Shown here piece by piece: positions 16,718 through 26,051 of a DNA stretch of 46,215 nt. The DNA lies in assembly GCA_046565505.1 (NCBI GenBank), contig JBKHYJ010000077.1, forward strand, positions 1 through 46,215, given 5' to 3'. The position numbers were made by a program, and so were the translations under genes. The notes beneath the pieces were generated by a model. The model had not been told where the DNA came from and made no database searches. It was given only the letters and a program-made list of their open reading frames with translations. Source of the stretch: JBKHYJ01 sp046565505. GTDB lineage: Bacteria > Acidobacteriota > Blastocatellia > UBA7656. How positions within the stretch are numbered: the stretch's first letter is position 1; each line of letters starts with the position of its first letter.

Positions 16718-17253
16718 GTGCATAGTGGTTTAGTAACAATCAACACGGCAACTGGGGCGGGCACGGAGGTAGGGCCTACGGGCGTGGAGGCACTCGGGTT
16801 CGGCGACACTATATCTGACATATCATTCAGGAATTCCGACGGGGCGCTATACGCCTACCTCGAAACTGGTGACGCGCTAGGGGGATTAACAAGCAGACGG
16901 AGGCCGCCGGCCCCGTGGGCCACACCTTCGTCTCCTGTTGCGGCAATGGCATGGCGTTCTCGCAGGGCAATGCGCTGTACCACTCGAACGAAGACGACCT
17001 GCACAGTCTCGACCAGGCGACGGCGCGCGCCACGGTAGTCGCGAGAATGGTATTTTCGCCGCCTCCCGATGATGACCTGCGGGTAAACGGGATGGACTAC
17101 CAATCGGGCACTGGAATACTGTTCGGGTCGCTTAATGATTGGTTCGGGGGCCAACCGGAGAATTACCTCGTTACTATAAATACAACTACGGAGGTTGTTA
17201 CAATCATCGGGCGCACGGTTAACGGGCTCGACGCTTTGGCGTTCGCGCCCTAA
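16718..17253 (+). pseudogene. Remnant of a repeat/DUF4394-like protein, frameshifted
   Basis: Two overlapping frames together give one continuous repeat-like protein. The first (from about 16718) reads LVTINTATGAGTEVGPTG and the second (to 17253) reads NYLVTINTTTEVVTIIGRT and ends LDALAFAP. The frames join at a run of five G near 16879; a sixth G would restore reading (ALGGINKQTEAAGPVG). The start lacks a signal peptide and a ribosome binding site, so the N-terminus is also missing. It is either a decaying gene or a gene fragment with a homopolymer sequencing error. The LVTIN-T-TG units resemble secreted beta-propeller-like proteins of the DUF4394 type. Confidence 0.6.
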
Positions 17254-17420
17254 TGGGTGGTCGGGCGGGGCGGCCCTCGCATCCAAAGCCTTACGACCGG
17301 GGGCAGGAACTCTTGAATGAGCTGTTCATTCGTAGAAACTCTTCTCCCGCCTTTACAGGCCCATGAGGCGATTCCTTCGGGCAAAGCCCGCGCAGAGCCG
17401 GCGTCATTTCGTGTCTCTTC

Positions 17421-18692
17421 TCATCTATGGCTGTTGTGACTGTGCGACAAGTAATGTTGCCTCAGCAGGTCCTTGCCATAATCGTTCCCATTAGGCGTGC
17501 GAACAACGACATGTATGTGCTGCCGCGTGGGCTGTCTCGGGTCGGCGGCGAGGCGGGCCAGGTTTGCCGGGCGCTGATGATCGAACTCTATCAGCACTAC
17601 AGGGCTATGTATGCGGTAATAGAAAGTGCTGTTAGCCTCCGTCGCGCCGATCCATGCGAACCAGGTGTTATCAATGTGCCGCTTTACTTCGTCCATCTTC
17701 ACCCTGGCGTGGCCGCGGTCAATGTTGCTGACGTAGAGGTCAACCAGCTCCAGCAGCCGCCTGTGCTGCCGCGCGTCCAGGCCCGACGCGGGGACCCCGG
17801 CGTAGTCTAAAACGATGTTGTCCTTGAACGCCTCGGTCAAGTTATTGTTGCCGGTTTTTGAAAAGTTGAGGACCGCCCTCTTCCGCTGCGCGTCGTCCAA
17901 CGATTGGACCATCGACAGTCCCTGGCTCTGCTCGTCCTGAAGGATTGCCGTCCCCTTATACTTGCCGGAGGTAGCTATGACCGGCTCGGACCCTGCGAAA
18001 TGAGGGGTCATTACGACCTGGTCGCCGATGACGAAGTAGTTAATGATGGCGTGGTGGCCGTCGAGTTGCCACCCCCACGGCTCGGTGGGCGAAGGCTTGC
18101 CCATGACGGTGATGTAATACAGCCATTCGCCGAGGAATTCATGGTCGTTTGTAAGCTCGGCCAGGGTCTCGTTGAGCCGCATTATGTTGCGCGTTAGCTG
18201 CACGCCTTTCGGGCTGAGCGAAGCGCGCAAAAGGCCGAGGGCGGCGTCACGCTGCGCGTCAGTCATCTCCTTGAAGCTCACGCCCTGCCGCACGTAGAAG
18301 TGCTGATTCATCCACTTGCGCCACTCCGGGTCGTCGATCTCGAACATGGTTCTGGCACGCTGCTCTGCGGTGAGCGAGGAAAGGAATCTTTCCGCGGCGT
18401 TGCGGACGGGCTCAGTGGAAACACCAGTTGATTGAATGGGGAACAGCCCGGCGGCGACCTGCCCGCGCGCGGTGATCCCCTTAAAGGGTTCGGCAAGGCC
18501 CGCGCGCTCGGCTTCTTCAGACATTCGGCGGAAGCGCTCCGCGAGGTCGGCGGGCCTCTGCGCGAAACCGCGTGTCGTAAGGATTGCCCCCGGTATCAAG
18601 GCCGACAGGAATGCGCGGCGTGTGACCGAGTCCGCAGTCTCCGCTCGTGAGGCTGCCGCGTGAATGGTTGAATGGTGCTGGTTCTCGTCCAT
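17421..18692 (-). CDS. DUF3500 family protein with Tat signal
   Basis: A 423-residue protein. The N-terminus carries a twin-arginine signal (SVTRRAFLSALIPGAILTT, about 22-40), so export in folded form is expected. The body matches what is known of DUF3500 proteins: FLGEWLYYITVMGKPSPTEPWGWQ followed by DGHHAIINYFVIGDQVVMTP, and a His-rich end. The biochemical role of DUF3500 is not established; conserved His and Asp residues could bind metal. GGAG lies 8 nt before ATG 18692. It converges with the remnant at 16718 and diverges from doxX. Confidence 0.88.
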   Translation of the reverse strand: MDENQHHSTIHAAASRAETADSVTRRAFLSALIPGAILTTRGFAQRPADLAERFRRMSEEAERAGLAEPFKGITARGQVAAGLFPIQSTGVSTEPVRNAAERFLSSLTAEQRARTMFEIDDPEWRKWMNQHFYVRQGVSFKEMTDAQRDAALGLLRASLSPKGVQLTRNIMRLNETLAELTNDHEFLGEWLYYITVMGKPSPTEPWGWQLDGHHAIINYFVIGDQVVMTPHFAGSEPVIATSGKYKGTAILQDEQSQGLSMVQSLDDAQRKRAVLNFSKTGNNNLTEAFKDNIVLDYAGVPASGLDARQHRRLLELVDLYVSNIDRGHARVKMDEVKRHIDNTWFAWIGATEANSTFYYRIHSPVVLIEFDHQRPANLARLAADPRQPTRQHIHVVVRTPNGNDYGKDLLRQHYLSHSHNSHR

Positions 18693-18965
18693 CTTTGATG
18701 CTCCGTGGCGTATGGGGTCAGTAAGCAGAAGACGGTGGCTAGCCTAGTCTCGCGCCTTATTGCTGTCAAGGTCGCCCGGCCCGACGACTTCATACGGCAG
18801 CGGGCCGGCCGGGGGCAGTCGGCTCGCTTGTAGGCGAAACGCGCACGCGCTAAAAAGATCGGCGTTGCCAGTCCGTCCCCGGCAATCAACAGGCGGGGTA
18901 ATTGTCTGATGCGCCCGCCGCCACCTGGCGGCCCCGCGGCCAATCATATACCATGAAAGAATCAT

Positions 18966-19421
18966 ATGACTAAGCTGGACTCGTTCTACACGAACTGGAC
19001 TCCGCGCCTGCTGAGCGTCTTGCGCATCATCATAGGGTTTCTGTTCACGCAGCACGGGGCGCAAAAACTATTCGGATTTCTAGCAGCGCCCGGGACGCCT
19101 GCGCCCGGCCTGCTTTCGATGGCCGGCATAGCCGGGGTACTGGAGTTTTTCGGCGGACTGTTCATTCTTCTGGGGCTTTTCACGCGCCCGGTGGCTTTCA
19201 TCCTCTCTGGACTGATGGCCGCCGCCTACTTCTTGGCCCATGCGCCGCAGGGGTTCTGGCCCCTGCAAAACAGGGGAGAGCTCGCGGTCGTGTACTGCTT
19301 CGTGTTCCTCTACATGGCATTGGCCGGCGGAGGCTCCTGGAGCGTAGATAGGTTCCGGCGGGCTGATGAAAGATCGCGGAGCCGCAAGGGCGCAGGCGGA
19401 GCGCTCACAGACGCCGCTTGA
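18966..19421 (+). CDS. DoxX family membrane protein
   Basis: A 151-residue integral membrane protein with about four hydrophobic segments: RLLSVLRIIIGFLFTQHG, the GIAGVLEFFGGLFILLG stretch, FILSGLMAAAYFLAHAP and LAVVYCFVFLYMAL. HGAQKLFG and the Gly-rich second segment are typical of DoxX proteins, which have been linked to thiol and redox stress in other bacteria. The C-terminal tail is basic. It lies 90 bp upstream of the dioxygenase gene on the same strand, a common neighbourhood for DoxX, so the two may be cotranscribed. Confidence 0.9.
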   Translation: MTKLDSFYTNWTPRLLSVLRIIIGFLFTQHGAQKLFGFLAAPGTPAPGLLSMAGIAGVLEFFGGLFILLGLFTRPVAFILSGLMAAAYFLAHAPQGFWPLQNRGELAVVYCFVFLYMALAGGGSWSVDRFRRADERSRSRKGAGGALTDAA

Positions 19422-19511
19422 TACTTCGCCGGTCCAATGAGTCACACGCCGAGTTTGCCGATAGCCAGTCGCAGGCTTTAAACCGCCATCGGCTAAGACG
19501 AGGACGGAAGT

Positions 19512-20294
19512 ATGCCAAATCCCATGCCCGCCATTTTCTTCGGCCACGGCAACCCGATGAACGCCGTGCAGAGTAATGCATGGACCGAGGGGTGGGCCGA
19601 TGTCGGGAGCGCGATCCCGCGACCTAAGGCCGTGCTCTCAATATCCGCCCACTGGTACATTCCCGCGACCGCGCTTACCGCCATGCCCGCGCCGCGAACC
19701 ATCCATGACTTCGGCGGCTTTCCGCAAGAGTTATACAAAGTTCAGTACCCGGCCGAGGGCGACCTTGAGCTTGTGAATCGGGTCCGGGCTTTGCTTTCGC
19801 CTGTGCCGGTCCATCTTGACGAGAGCAGCTGGGGGCTTGACCACGGGACATGGGCGGTGCTCTGCCATGTGTTCCCGCGGGCGGATGTCCCCGTCGTGCA
19901 GCTCAGCATAAATGAGGCGCAGCCGGCAAGGTTTCACTACGAACTCGGCAAGCGACTCTCTCCGCTGCGCGACGAAGGGGTGCTGGTGATCGGGAGCGGC
20001 GACATCGTGCATAATCTGCATGCGTACGCCTGGGGGCGTCATCCCGTCGAGCCATACGACTGGGCCGTGCGGTTCGAGCGGCGCGTGCGCGAGCTGTTGC
20101 TGGCGGGCGAAGATGATCCGCTCATCAATTACGAAACGCTGGGCCGCGACGCGACGCTGTCGGTCCCTACGCCTGACCATTACCTGCCTCTGCTGTACGT
20201 GATCGCTCTGCGTAGGGAAGGCGAGCAGGTCAGCTTTCCAGTCGATGGGATGGATGGGGGGTCTGTCTCAATGCTGACGGTCCAAATCGGGTAG
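19512..20294 (+). CDS. ygiD: YgiD-like class III extradiol dioxygenase (4,5-DOPA dioxygenase family)
   Basis: A 260-residue protein with the LigB/YgiD signature. FFGHGNPMNAV supplies the first metal His, SISAHWY the second, and SSWGLDHGTWAVL and SGDIVHNLH carry the other conserved His residues. Family members use Fe or Zn to open catechol rings; E. coli YgiD acts on L-DOPA. The length matches the family. The native substrate here is unknown. It follows doxX and converges with the metallopeptidase gene across a hairpin region. Confidence 0.92.
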   Translation: MPNPMPAIFFGHGNPMNAVQSNAWTEGWADVGSAIPRPKAVLSISAHWYIPATALTAMPAPRTIHDFGGFPQELYKVQYPAEGDLELVNRVRALLSPVPVHLDESSWGLDHGTWAVLCHVFPRADVPVVQLSINEAQPARFHYELGKRLSPLRDEGVLVIGSGDIVHNLHAYAWGRHPVEPYDWAVRFERRVRELLLAGEDDPLINYETLGRDATLSVPTPDHYLPLLYVIALRREGEQVSFPVDGMDGGSVSMLTVQIG

Positions 20295-20379
20295 TCAAAA
20301 TCCGCCCGCCGTTTTTGCGTGTGGTGAGGCGATGGCGGGGTGGCCGGGAAGGGGACTGGGCGGCCACACTCGCCGAACC

Positions 20380-20404
20380 GGCAACCGCTTCGCCGCGGTT
20401 TGCC
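20380..20404. terminator. Hairpin between convergent genes
   Basis: GGCAACCGC (20380-20388) pairs with GCGGTTTGCC (20395-20404) with one bulged base and a 6-nt loop. It lies in the 150-bp gap between the convergent dioxygenase and metallopeptidase genes. No T-tract follows on either strand, so it may be a bidirectional terminator of a GC-rich genome or simply a structured spacer. Confidence 0.4.
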
Positions 20405-20444
20405 ACCCCGGCTGCGGGCGATTTAGCCAACCCCGCTCGCGCCT

Positions 20445-22391
20445 TCACACTTGATGAAGCAGCTTGAATAGCTGAGTCACGGGGGCAAGCTTACCGGATG
20501 GGTCTTGCTCCCAAAACGCCCGCCCTTTGTTGTACATGAACTCGCGCTGCTGATTGCGCCTGTCATTATTCAACACGCTCTTGGATATTACGAAGCGAAT
20601 CTTCCCGTCAGGCCCTATGATGACCGTGGACCCGCCATAGTAATCGAACTCGTTGGCCCCGAAGCTGTTGCGTACGGTCCTCCGCTGAGTCACTTCAGCA
20701 ACAAGGTCAAAGACTATCTGGCCGCTGGGGCCGACTCGCCTGGTCGAGCGGATTGATTCTATGTAAGGTAAATCGATCAAATCACCCATCAGGTTCGGGT
20801 CGCCGGGCCGCGCCAGCCCGAACTCCCCCATAGTTTCCGGCCTGGAGATGACTTCGCCGAGGACGCAGGCTTGTCGCCTCAGCTCGCCCGCCCCGGCGGG
20901 CCGGCACGGGTCCCCTTCAAACTTCAATTCCGCGAAGGCCAGCTTATCAATAGGAGGTAGCTGATTAATCATCGGCCGCCAGAGCAAAGAATCTTCCGTA
21001 AGGCTCTTGACGTGTTGCGGGTAGATTTTGCGCCTCCAGAAAGCGTCGATCAGGGCCTCGCGGTAGCCCCAGGGGTCGTCGGGCACCAGGTCATGGTCGG
21101 CCGTGATGATTGCCCTCAGAAACTCCCCGAAGGTGAGGTCAACCGGGGGGCAATAATCTATGGCTCGAATGCATATCGAAAGGAACTGATTCGCCAGCTT
21201 GCTGGCCTGCTCGGCGAGAACGGCCTGAAGCTCTGCCGGCAGCTCACCCGCGGGCAGGCGTGCCGAACCGTTCGTCGCCAGCCGTATGTAGCGCGCGGTT
21301 TTTCGCCTGAATACGGTCGAGAATGCCTCAAAGATCGCGGCGACCATGACCGACCCGAGCGTGTGCGCGTCTTCGGCGGGCGAGTAGCAATGCCCGCATC
21401 CGCCTGTTTCATCCAGCTCGTCTATAGCGCTGCGGAGCGCCTTGAGGAATCCGGTCGTCTCGCCGAACTGCTGCGCCAGATTCGTGAGCAGCGTAGACTT
21501 CTGTAGGTCCCACCCCGCGGCCCTTATGGCGGCCTCGATCACCTTGTCGTAACTGAAGTGTTGAAAGATCGCGACGAGGTCGGCGAACGCTTCATGAAAA
21601 GCCACGACATCCGGGCCGCTCGGAAAGGTGAATCGCTCGCGCAGCCCGTCCAGCAAAGCATGCGTCACCTCGTGGGCGATGATGTCATGCGATAAGCAGG
21701 TGAAGACGAAGCCGAAAGGCGGGTTGCGGCCCGTGACGTTCTCATTGGCTTGAAAATACCCGAAGCTTACTTCACCCCGAGCCTTGTCGTAATAAGCGTT
21801 CTGCCCGATGAACGCATGCGGCCTGAGCACGAGTTTGACAGGTTGTGAGTTGGCCCCCACCTTGCCATCGAACCCCCATGCGATATGCCGGCCGAGCGCC
21901 TTCTGGAACGCGGCGTATACGGTTGTGCAGACCGCGTAGACCATCTGCTGGTGAAACAGCGGGTCGGATGAGGAAGGGTCGCGCCCGTTTTGAAGTAGCA
22001 GCTTCGGGTCGTTGAGGTCCGCGCTGATGTAGTCAACGTTTTGCCCGCCGTCGTGGCTGTCAACTTGCACCAGCGCCCCGCGGGGCCCCGGCTCCAATGG
22101 CTCGTAAGGGACGTTGACTGTGGCGACCGCACCCTCGAATCGCGACGCGGACGGGTCGAGCGCGTAGATGCGCAGCGGGCGATATAAGGGATCGTCGGAC
22201 TTACGTTCGTATGGGCGCGCGTGCACGGCCCGCTCGACGCCCAGCCCTATTTGAAAGTTTACCCCAAGGCCGGGGCATTTAACTTCGCGCCCGGCTTCGG
22301 CGGCCTCCGGGGGCAACCCTATCCGGCTCTGCGCGACCGCCGCGGTCGCCTCGGGCGTCGATGGAGTCTGGTCATTAGTAGAAGCGGCCAT
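20445..22391 (-). CDS. Thermolysin-like (gluzincin) metallopeptidase, cytoplasmic-looking
   Basis: A 648-residue protein. The zinc site is SHDIIAHEVTHALLDG near residue 235-245 (HExxH), with the third ligand in AFHEAFADLVAIF near 266, the gluzincin layout used by M4-type peptidases. There is no signal peptide or propeptide of the usual secreted M4 form. The N-terminal 200 residues and C-terminal 350 are unlike thermolysin and I cannot assign them. GGAGG lies just before ATG 22391, which is 18 bp after the stop of the caspase fusion gene, so the two are cotranscribed. It could process, or be activated by, the caspase-like partner, or act as an effector; that is speculation from linkage. Confidence 0.85.
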   Translation of the reverse strand: MAASTNDQTPSTPEATAAVAQSRIGLPPEAAEAGREVKCPGLGVNFQIGLGVERAVHARPYERKSDDPLYRPLRIYALDPSASRFEGAVATVNVPYEPLEPGPRGALVQVDSHDGGQNVDYISADLNDPKLLLQNGRDPSSSDPLFHQQMVYAVCTTVYAAFQKALGRHIAWGFDGKVGANSQPVKLVLRPHAFIGQNAYYDKARGEVSFGYFQANENVTGRNPPFGFVFTCLSHDIIAHEVTHALLDGLRERFTFPSGPDVVAFHEAFADLVAIFQHFSYDKVIEAAIRAAGWDLQKSTLLTNLAQQFGETTGFLKALRSAIDELDETGGCGHCYSPAEDAHTLGSVMVAAIFEAFSTVFRRKTARYIRLATNGSARLPAGELPAELQAVLAEQASKLANQFLSICIRAIDYCPPVDLTFGEFLRAIITADHDLVPDDPWGYREALIDAFWRRKIYPQHVKSLTEDSLLWRPMINQLPPIDKLAFAELKFEGDPCRPAGAGELRRQACVLGEVISRPETMGEFGLARPGDPNLMGDLIDLPYIESIRSTRRVGPSGQIVFDLVAEVTQRRTVRNSFGANEFDYYGGSTVIIGPDGKIRFVISKSVLNNDRRNQQREFMYNKGRAFWEQDPSGKLAPVTQLFKLLHQV

Positions 22392-22409
22392 TTACCCTCC
22401 GTTTTGTAA

Positions 22410-25394
22410 TCAGCCATGGCCCTCTAGAATAGAGGCTATCGTGCGCAGCAGTTGAGCCGTCGGCCGGTCGGTCATGCCGGGTTGAGCTGATATGTTTCTG
22501 CCGCCTGTGTCCACCTGGCCTGCGTTTCGCCCGGCGACTGGTTGAAGCAGGCCGCTCGACTTAACCTCCGGGCGACAGTACAGACGCGGGTGCTGTACGG
22601 CCGCCGACCCGAACTCAGCAATTACGCGCTCCTCGAACTGCTCGTTAGTCGAGCCGCCGAGCCCTGCTTGAAGCAGGCGGGTCGCCCGCGCGGTGAAATC
22701 GCCATGTCCCGCATTCTCATAGGCGACCTCATGCGATAAGCACGCGGCGAAGAGCACTTCCCTCATCACGCTCAGGCCGCGCCTGCCGGCCGCCCTTGCG
22801 GCGACGTTCCGACGCCTGAACTGGCGATGCGCCTCTATCATCTGCGGCGTCACAACGACGAAACGCGGGATCGGCCCTTGTCTGCCCCCGCCCGCCGCGT
22901 TTGTAGCGCCGACGCCGAATCGCGAAATCGTGCCCGAATGGCAGCAATCAATGAAGCAGGTGAGATTGACTCCGGCAGGAATCTGGTCGAAGACTCTGCC
23001 GATGTCGTCGTCGATGAGGAAGTGGCCTTCGGCAAAGTCAACAGGGCAAATCGCCTCATCCAATTCAGGCGTGTCACCGCCCGCCTCGTCGTTATCAACG
23101 TCCGGCAGTTGTGTGCCATGCCCGGCGTATTGAAAAACGACCACGTCGCCCGGCCCGCTGGTAGCGACAAGCTGCGTGAGATTCCCCAGAATGGCGTCGC
23201 GCGTGGCTTGCTGGTCAGTCAGGACTGTGACATCACTGAACCCGATGCGGTTAAGAGTCGCCTGCCAGGACTGGGCGTCGGCGACGCAGCCATAGAGCGG
23301 CGCCGTCGGATATTGATTAATGCCCACGCAGAGGGCGCGGCGACGCCCGGCGCCAGTCGGTTGAGGGGCGGACCAACCTGGGGTCACGGCGGACGGAGGG
23401 GCCGGAGTACTGAGGGGGAGGGCGGGCAGCGGCTCGGGCTGATCTGTGACCGCGAACAGAAAGCCCATACCTTCCGGCCAATCGACTTGATTATCCCAGG
23501 ACCCCAGGCCGCGCTGGCCGGCCGGCTCTGAGGAGAATTCTTTGATGGGGTCATTGTCGTCCGCGCCCACTACGCGCCGGAGCACACTATTCATCGTCGC
23601 CGCGTCATCGTCGAAGTCGCCGTGGTGGATGGCACGGCTCGCGCCGCGGCCACTGTCGAGCAGAGTGGTGGACCAGATGACTTCGCCGACGCGGGAGCGC
23701 GCCGCGCCCAGACCGAATAATTCCTTCAGCCTCGGATTCTCTCTGAGCGATACTTCCAGGCCTAGAATCGGCGTCTTCCGCTCCGCCTCAAGCGCTTCAT
23801 AGATCAGGTAGAGCAGGGATTTGCGGTAGACGCCGGCGCAGTTGTCCGCGCGCTCGTGGCTCTTGCTCATGGTGAAGATGGTGAGATGATCGACGCCTTT
23901 ACCCTCGCCAAGTAGTCCCCCTAATCTGTCGAGGAAAGCATCCACGCGGATGGCGGGCGCGAGGAAGTGCGCCGTCCGAAAGGAGGGGGCCCCGAGGCTT
24001 GCGGCCTTCGGGATGAAATGCGAGTGGAAAATCGAGCCGGCGCTGTGGCCCGCCGCGTGTAGCTCGATGAGGTCCCTGTTATCTTGAAGCTTGGCTTGAT
24101 GCGCGTCGCAGAACGCCTTCAGCTTCTCGGCGACGTAAAGCGCCCCGCCGCCATTGCCGACGGCCTGTTCCGCGCTCAGCTTCATTCCCGACCAGACCCT
24201 CGGGCCATAAAGTGCGCGCGCCAACTCCTCCAACGCCGGGTCAGTCGTGTAATCGAAGATGTCGCGGGTCGCGCCACTCACCGCCTGACGTGACCGGCGC
24301 AGCAGTTGCCCGACCGTCTCGAAAAGCCCGGTTTCCCATGTAAAGTAAATCGGGTATACGTAGTTCTTTTTCCACCACGAAACATGTTTTTCGGCGATGC
24401 GGAGGCCGGCTGATTCTTTTACCAGCCCGCCATGTGCATAAAAAAGCAGTCGCAGCGGCTCGCGCCTGGCCTTCGCGCCTTCCAACTCTCGCACGAGGTA
24501 ATCGTCGAAGATCGCGTCCACGTCGCCCGGCGTCGTTTCGTATTGTTCGGTTGACGTGAATTTGCCCTGGCTCAAGTTGATGACGTGCGGGCGCAGTGAA
24601 TTTAGAACCTCGGGCGGGATGCGGGCCTCCCTCTGGCCGTCGCGCGCCGCGCCCGCCTCGGCGGCCGTGGAACGCGAAGCGTCAAGTGGCGCGAAGAGCG
24701 CTTGCATCTGCGCGTCGCTCATTGCGTCCTCATGCGGCTCGGCGTCGGGCGGGTCGTCGCGCAACTCGGCGTCGCGGCTGAATGATTGAATCAGCGCGTG
24801 GCTCGCCAGCGCCGTCTCGTCAAATGGCGCGCCTGCCGAATTAACTCTGTCCGCCATCCGCTCAAGGTCTTTCGTCGAAGCGAGCAGGGTGCGGACTCCC
24901 CGGAGAATCTCGTTGTAGTCGATTGAATCGCCGGGGCATGTTCTTGCGGACATCTGCCTGTGGAAAAGTAGGCTCTCGGCCGGCAGATTGAATTTCTTCT
25001 GGATTAATACAATCACCTGAATGGCGGCCTCTCGCTGTTTGCCTTCAAAGGGGTCGCGGCCGAAGCCGAAATCACCTATCATCGCGAACATGAATGGACC
25101 CGCCGTGCGATTCCCGTTGTGCCCGGATGCGCTGACCGGCAGCCGATCCCAATTACGGCCGCTCCAGATAGTTCCATCCGGGGCTATCGTAATGTGCTGA
25201 GGCATGTCGCTCCAGCTGCTGACCTGTGTATGATATCGCCACATGGCGACGATGCTATCGTGGCCCCGGTACTCCCGGTGGTCAGGGCGCCAGGTATGAT
25301 GCATATGCACGGCGTTCACGCGGCGCGTGAAAGGGAATCTGTCGAGCGCGCGCGCGAACTCTTGAACCGTCAGATGATAGAATGGTGGGGGCAT
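22410..25394 (-). CDS. Fusion: peptidoglycan amidase/PGRP - alpha/beta hydrolase-like - caspase (C14)
   Basis: A 994-residue protein. Residues 1-170 form an N-acetylmuramoyl-L-alanine amidase/PGRP domain, with zinc ligands in VHMHHTW (about 30), FHRQM (about 143) and ARTCPG (about 153). Residues about 290-620 look like an alpha/beta hydrolase: LLFYAHGG and the nucleophile elbow AAGHSAGSIFH near 450. Residues about 705-960 form a caspase/metacaspase domain: RALCVGINQYPTAPLYGC, catalytic His in YAGHGTQ near 758, Cys in FIDCCHSGT near 816, and an acidic stretch before LDEAICPVDF. No signal peptide is seen. ATG 25394 is chosen because AAGGAG precedes it; 43 extra in-frame codons upstream lack a binding site. 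It is the first gene of an operon with the metallopeptidase. The design suggests sensing of peptidoglycan fragments coupled to proteolysis; this is inference. Confidence 0.87.
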   Translation of the reverse strand: MPPPFYHLTVQEFARALDRFPFTRRVNAVHMHHTWRPDHREYRGHDSIVAMWRYHTQVSSWSDMPQHITIAPDGTIWSGRNWDRLPVSASGHNGNRTAGPFMFAMIGDFGFGRDPFEGKQREAAIQVIVLIQKKFNLPAESLLFHRQMSARTCPGDSIDYNEILRGVRTLLASTKDLERMADRVNSAGAPFDETALASHALIQSFSRDAELRDDPPDAEPHEDAMSDAQMQALFAPLDASRSTAAEAGAARDGQREARIPPEVLNSLRPHVINLSQGKFTSTEQYETTPGDVDAIFDDYLVRELEGAKARREPLRLLFYAHGGLVKESAGLRIAEKHVSWWKKNYVYPIYFTWETGLFETVGQLLRRSRQAVSGATRDIFDYTTDPALEELARALYGPRVWSGMKLSAEQAVGNGGGALYVAEKLKAFCDAHQAKLQDNRDLIELHAAGHSAGSIFHSHFIPKAASLGAPSFRTAHFLAPAIRVDAFLDRLGGLLGEGKGVDHLTIFTMSKSHERADNCAGVYRKSLLYLIYEALEAERKTPILGLEVSLRENPRLKELFGLGAARSRVGEVIWSTTLLDSGRGASRAIHHGDFDDDAATMNSVLRRVVGADDNDPIKEFSSEPAGQRGLGSWDNQVDWPEGMGFLFAVTDQPEPLPALPLSTPAPPSAVTPGWSAPQPTGAGRRRALCVGINQYPTAPLYGCVADAQSWQATLNRIGFSDVTVLTDQQATRDAILGNLTQLVATSGPGDVVVFQYAGHGTQLPDVDNDEAGGDTPELDEAICPVDFAEGHFLIDDDIGRVFDQIPAGVNLTCFIDCCHSGTISRFGVGATNAAGGGRQGPIPRFVVVTPQMIEAHRQFRRRNVAARAAGRRGLSVMREVLFAACLSHEVAYENAGHGDFTARATRLLQAGLGGSTNEQFEERVIAEFGSAAVQHPRLYCRPEVKSSGLLQPVAGRNAGQVDTGGRNISAQPGMTDRPTAQLLRTIASILEGHG

Positions 25395-26051
25395 AAGACT
25401 CTCCTTAAAGTGACCTCTTCTGTCCGATGAAAGGGGCGGCAGGCGGGCCCTGCCGTGCTGGTCTCGCGCGACGAATCCAACGGCGGGCCGCCTGGCGGCG
25501 CCATTGCCATGCCAGTAGTTCAAAACATCAAGCTATTCAGATCAGTCCTGGTCGTGTGGGTACGATGATTCAACGGTAAAGGTGAAAGCCCGCCCGAGGT
25601 ACGGCCGATTGCGCGGGATTGACCCGATTCGGATAATAGGCTCGACCCTGAGCACCGACCCGCGGTCTCGACGCAAATCATTGAGGCAGAAAAGCTAATA
25701 GAAGTCATCAATTATGTCAATAGCCTGCACTTACTTCGTCATTAGCTGAGATTGCTCCTTCACCATAAACGGAAGCGGCCGGCAATGGCCGCCGGGCTCG
25801 CGTTCAACTTTTCTAGATTCGGGGGAGGGAAAATGTTAGTATATTGTTTGGATTTTTCTAAGAGCGCCATCCTGCCGGCCTCGGACGTTACGCGGCGGCA
25901 AGTCGTAAACATTCGACTCGGGGCGACGTTAAAACGTTCGATACGCCAGACCGACCCCTCAATAACTGCGATTCGGCGATTACCATGACGTGTTAGATGC
26001 GACGTTGAAACATGTCGCCGGCGCGCGACAAGATGCGCCGGGAAGGCTCTG
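25395..26051. other. Divergent intergenic region with one possible small ORF
   Basis: About 650 bp between the caspase operon and the first kinase; promoters for both must lie here. GGGGGAGGGAAAATG at 25821-25835 is a good ribosome binding site and start for a 51-codon frame ending at 25988 (plus). The peptide is basic, ends TAIRRLP, and matches nothing I recognise. The opposite strand is also open (25760-26083), so coding is doubtful. Confidence 0.4.

Noticed and set aside
22827..23531. 234-codon ORF opposite the caspase domain
   Set aside because: Antisense shadow; the minus strand holds the caspase His and Cys motifs here.
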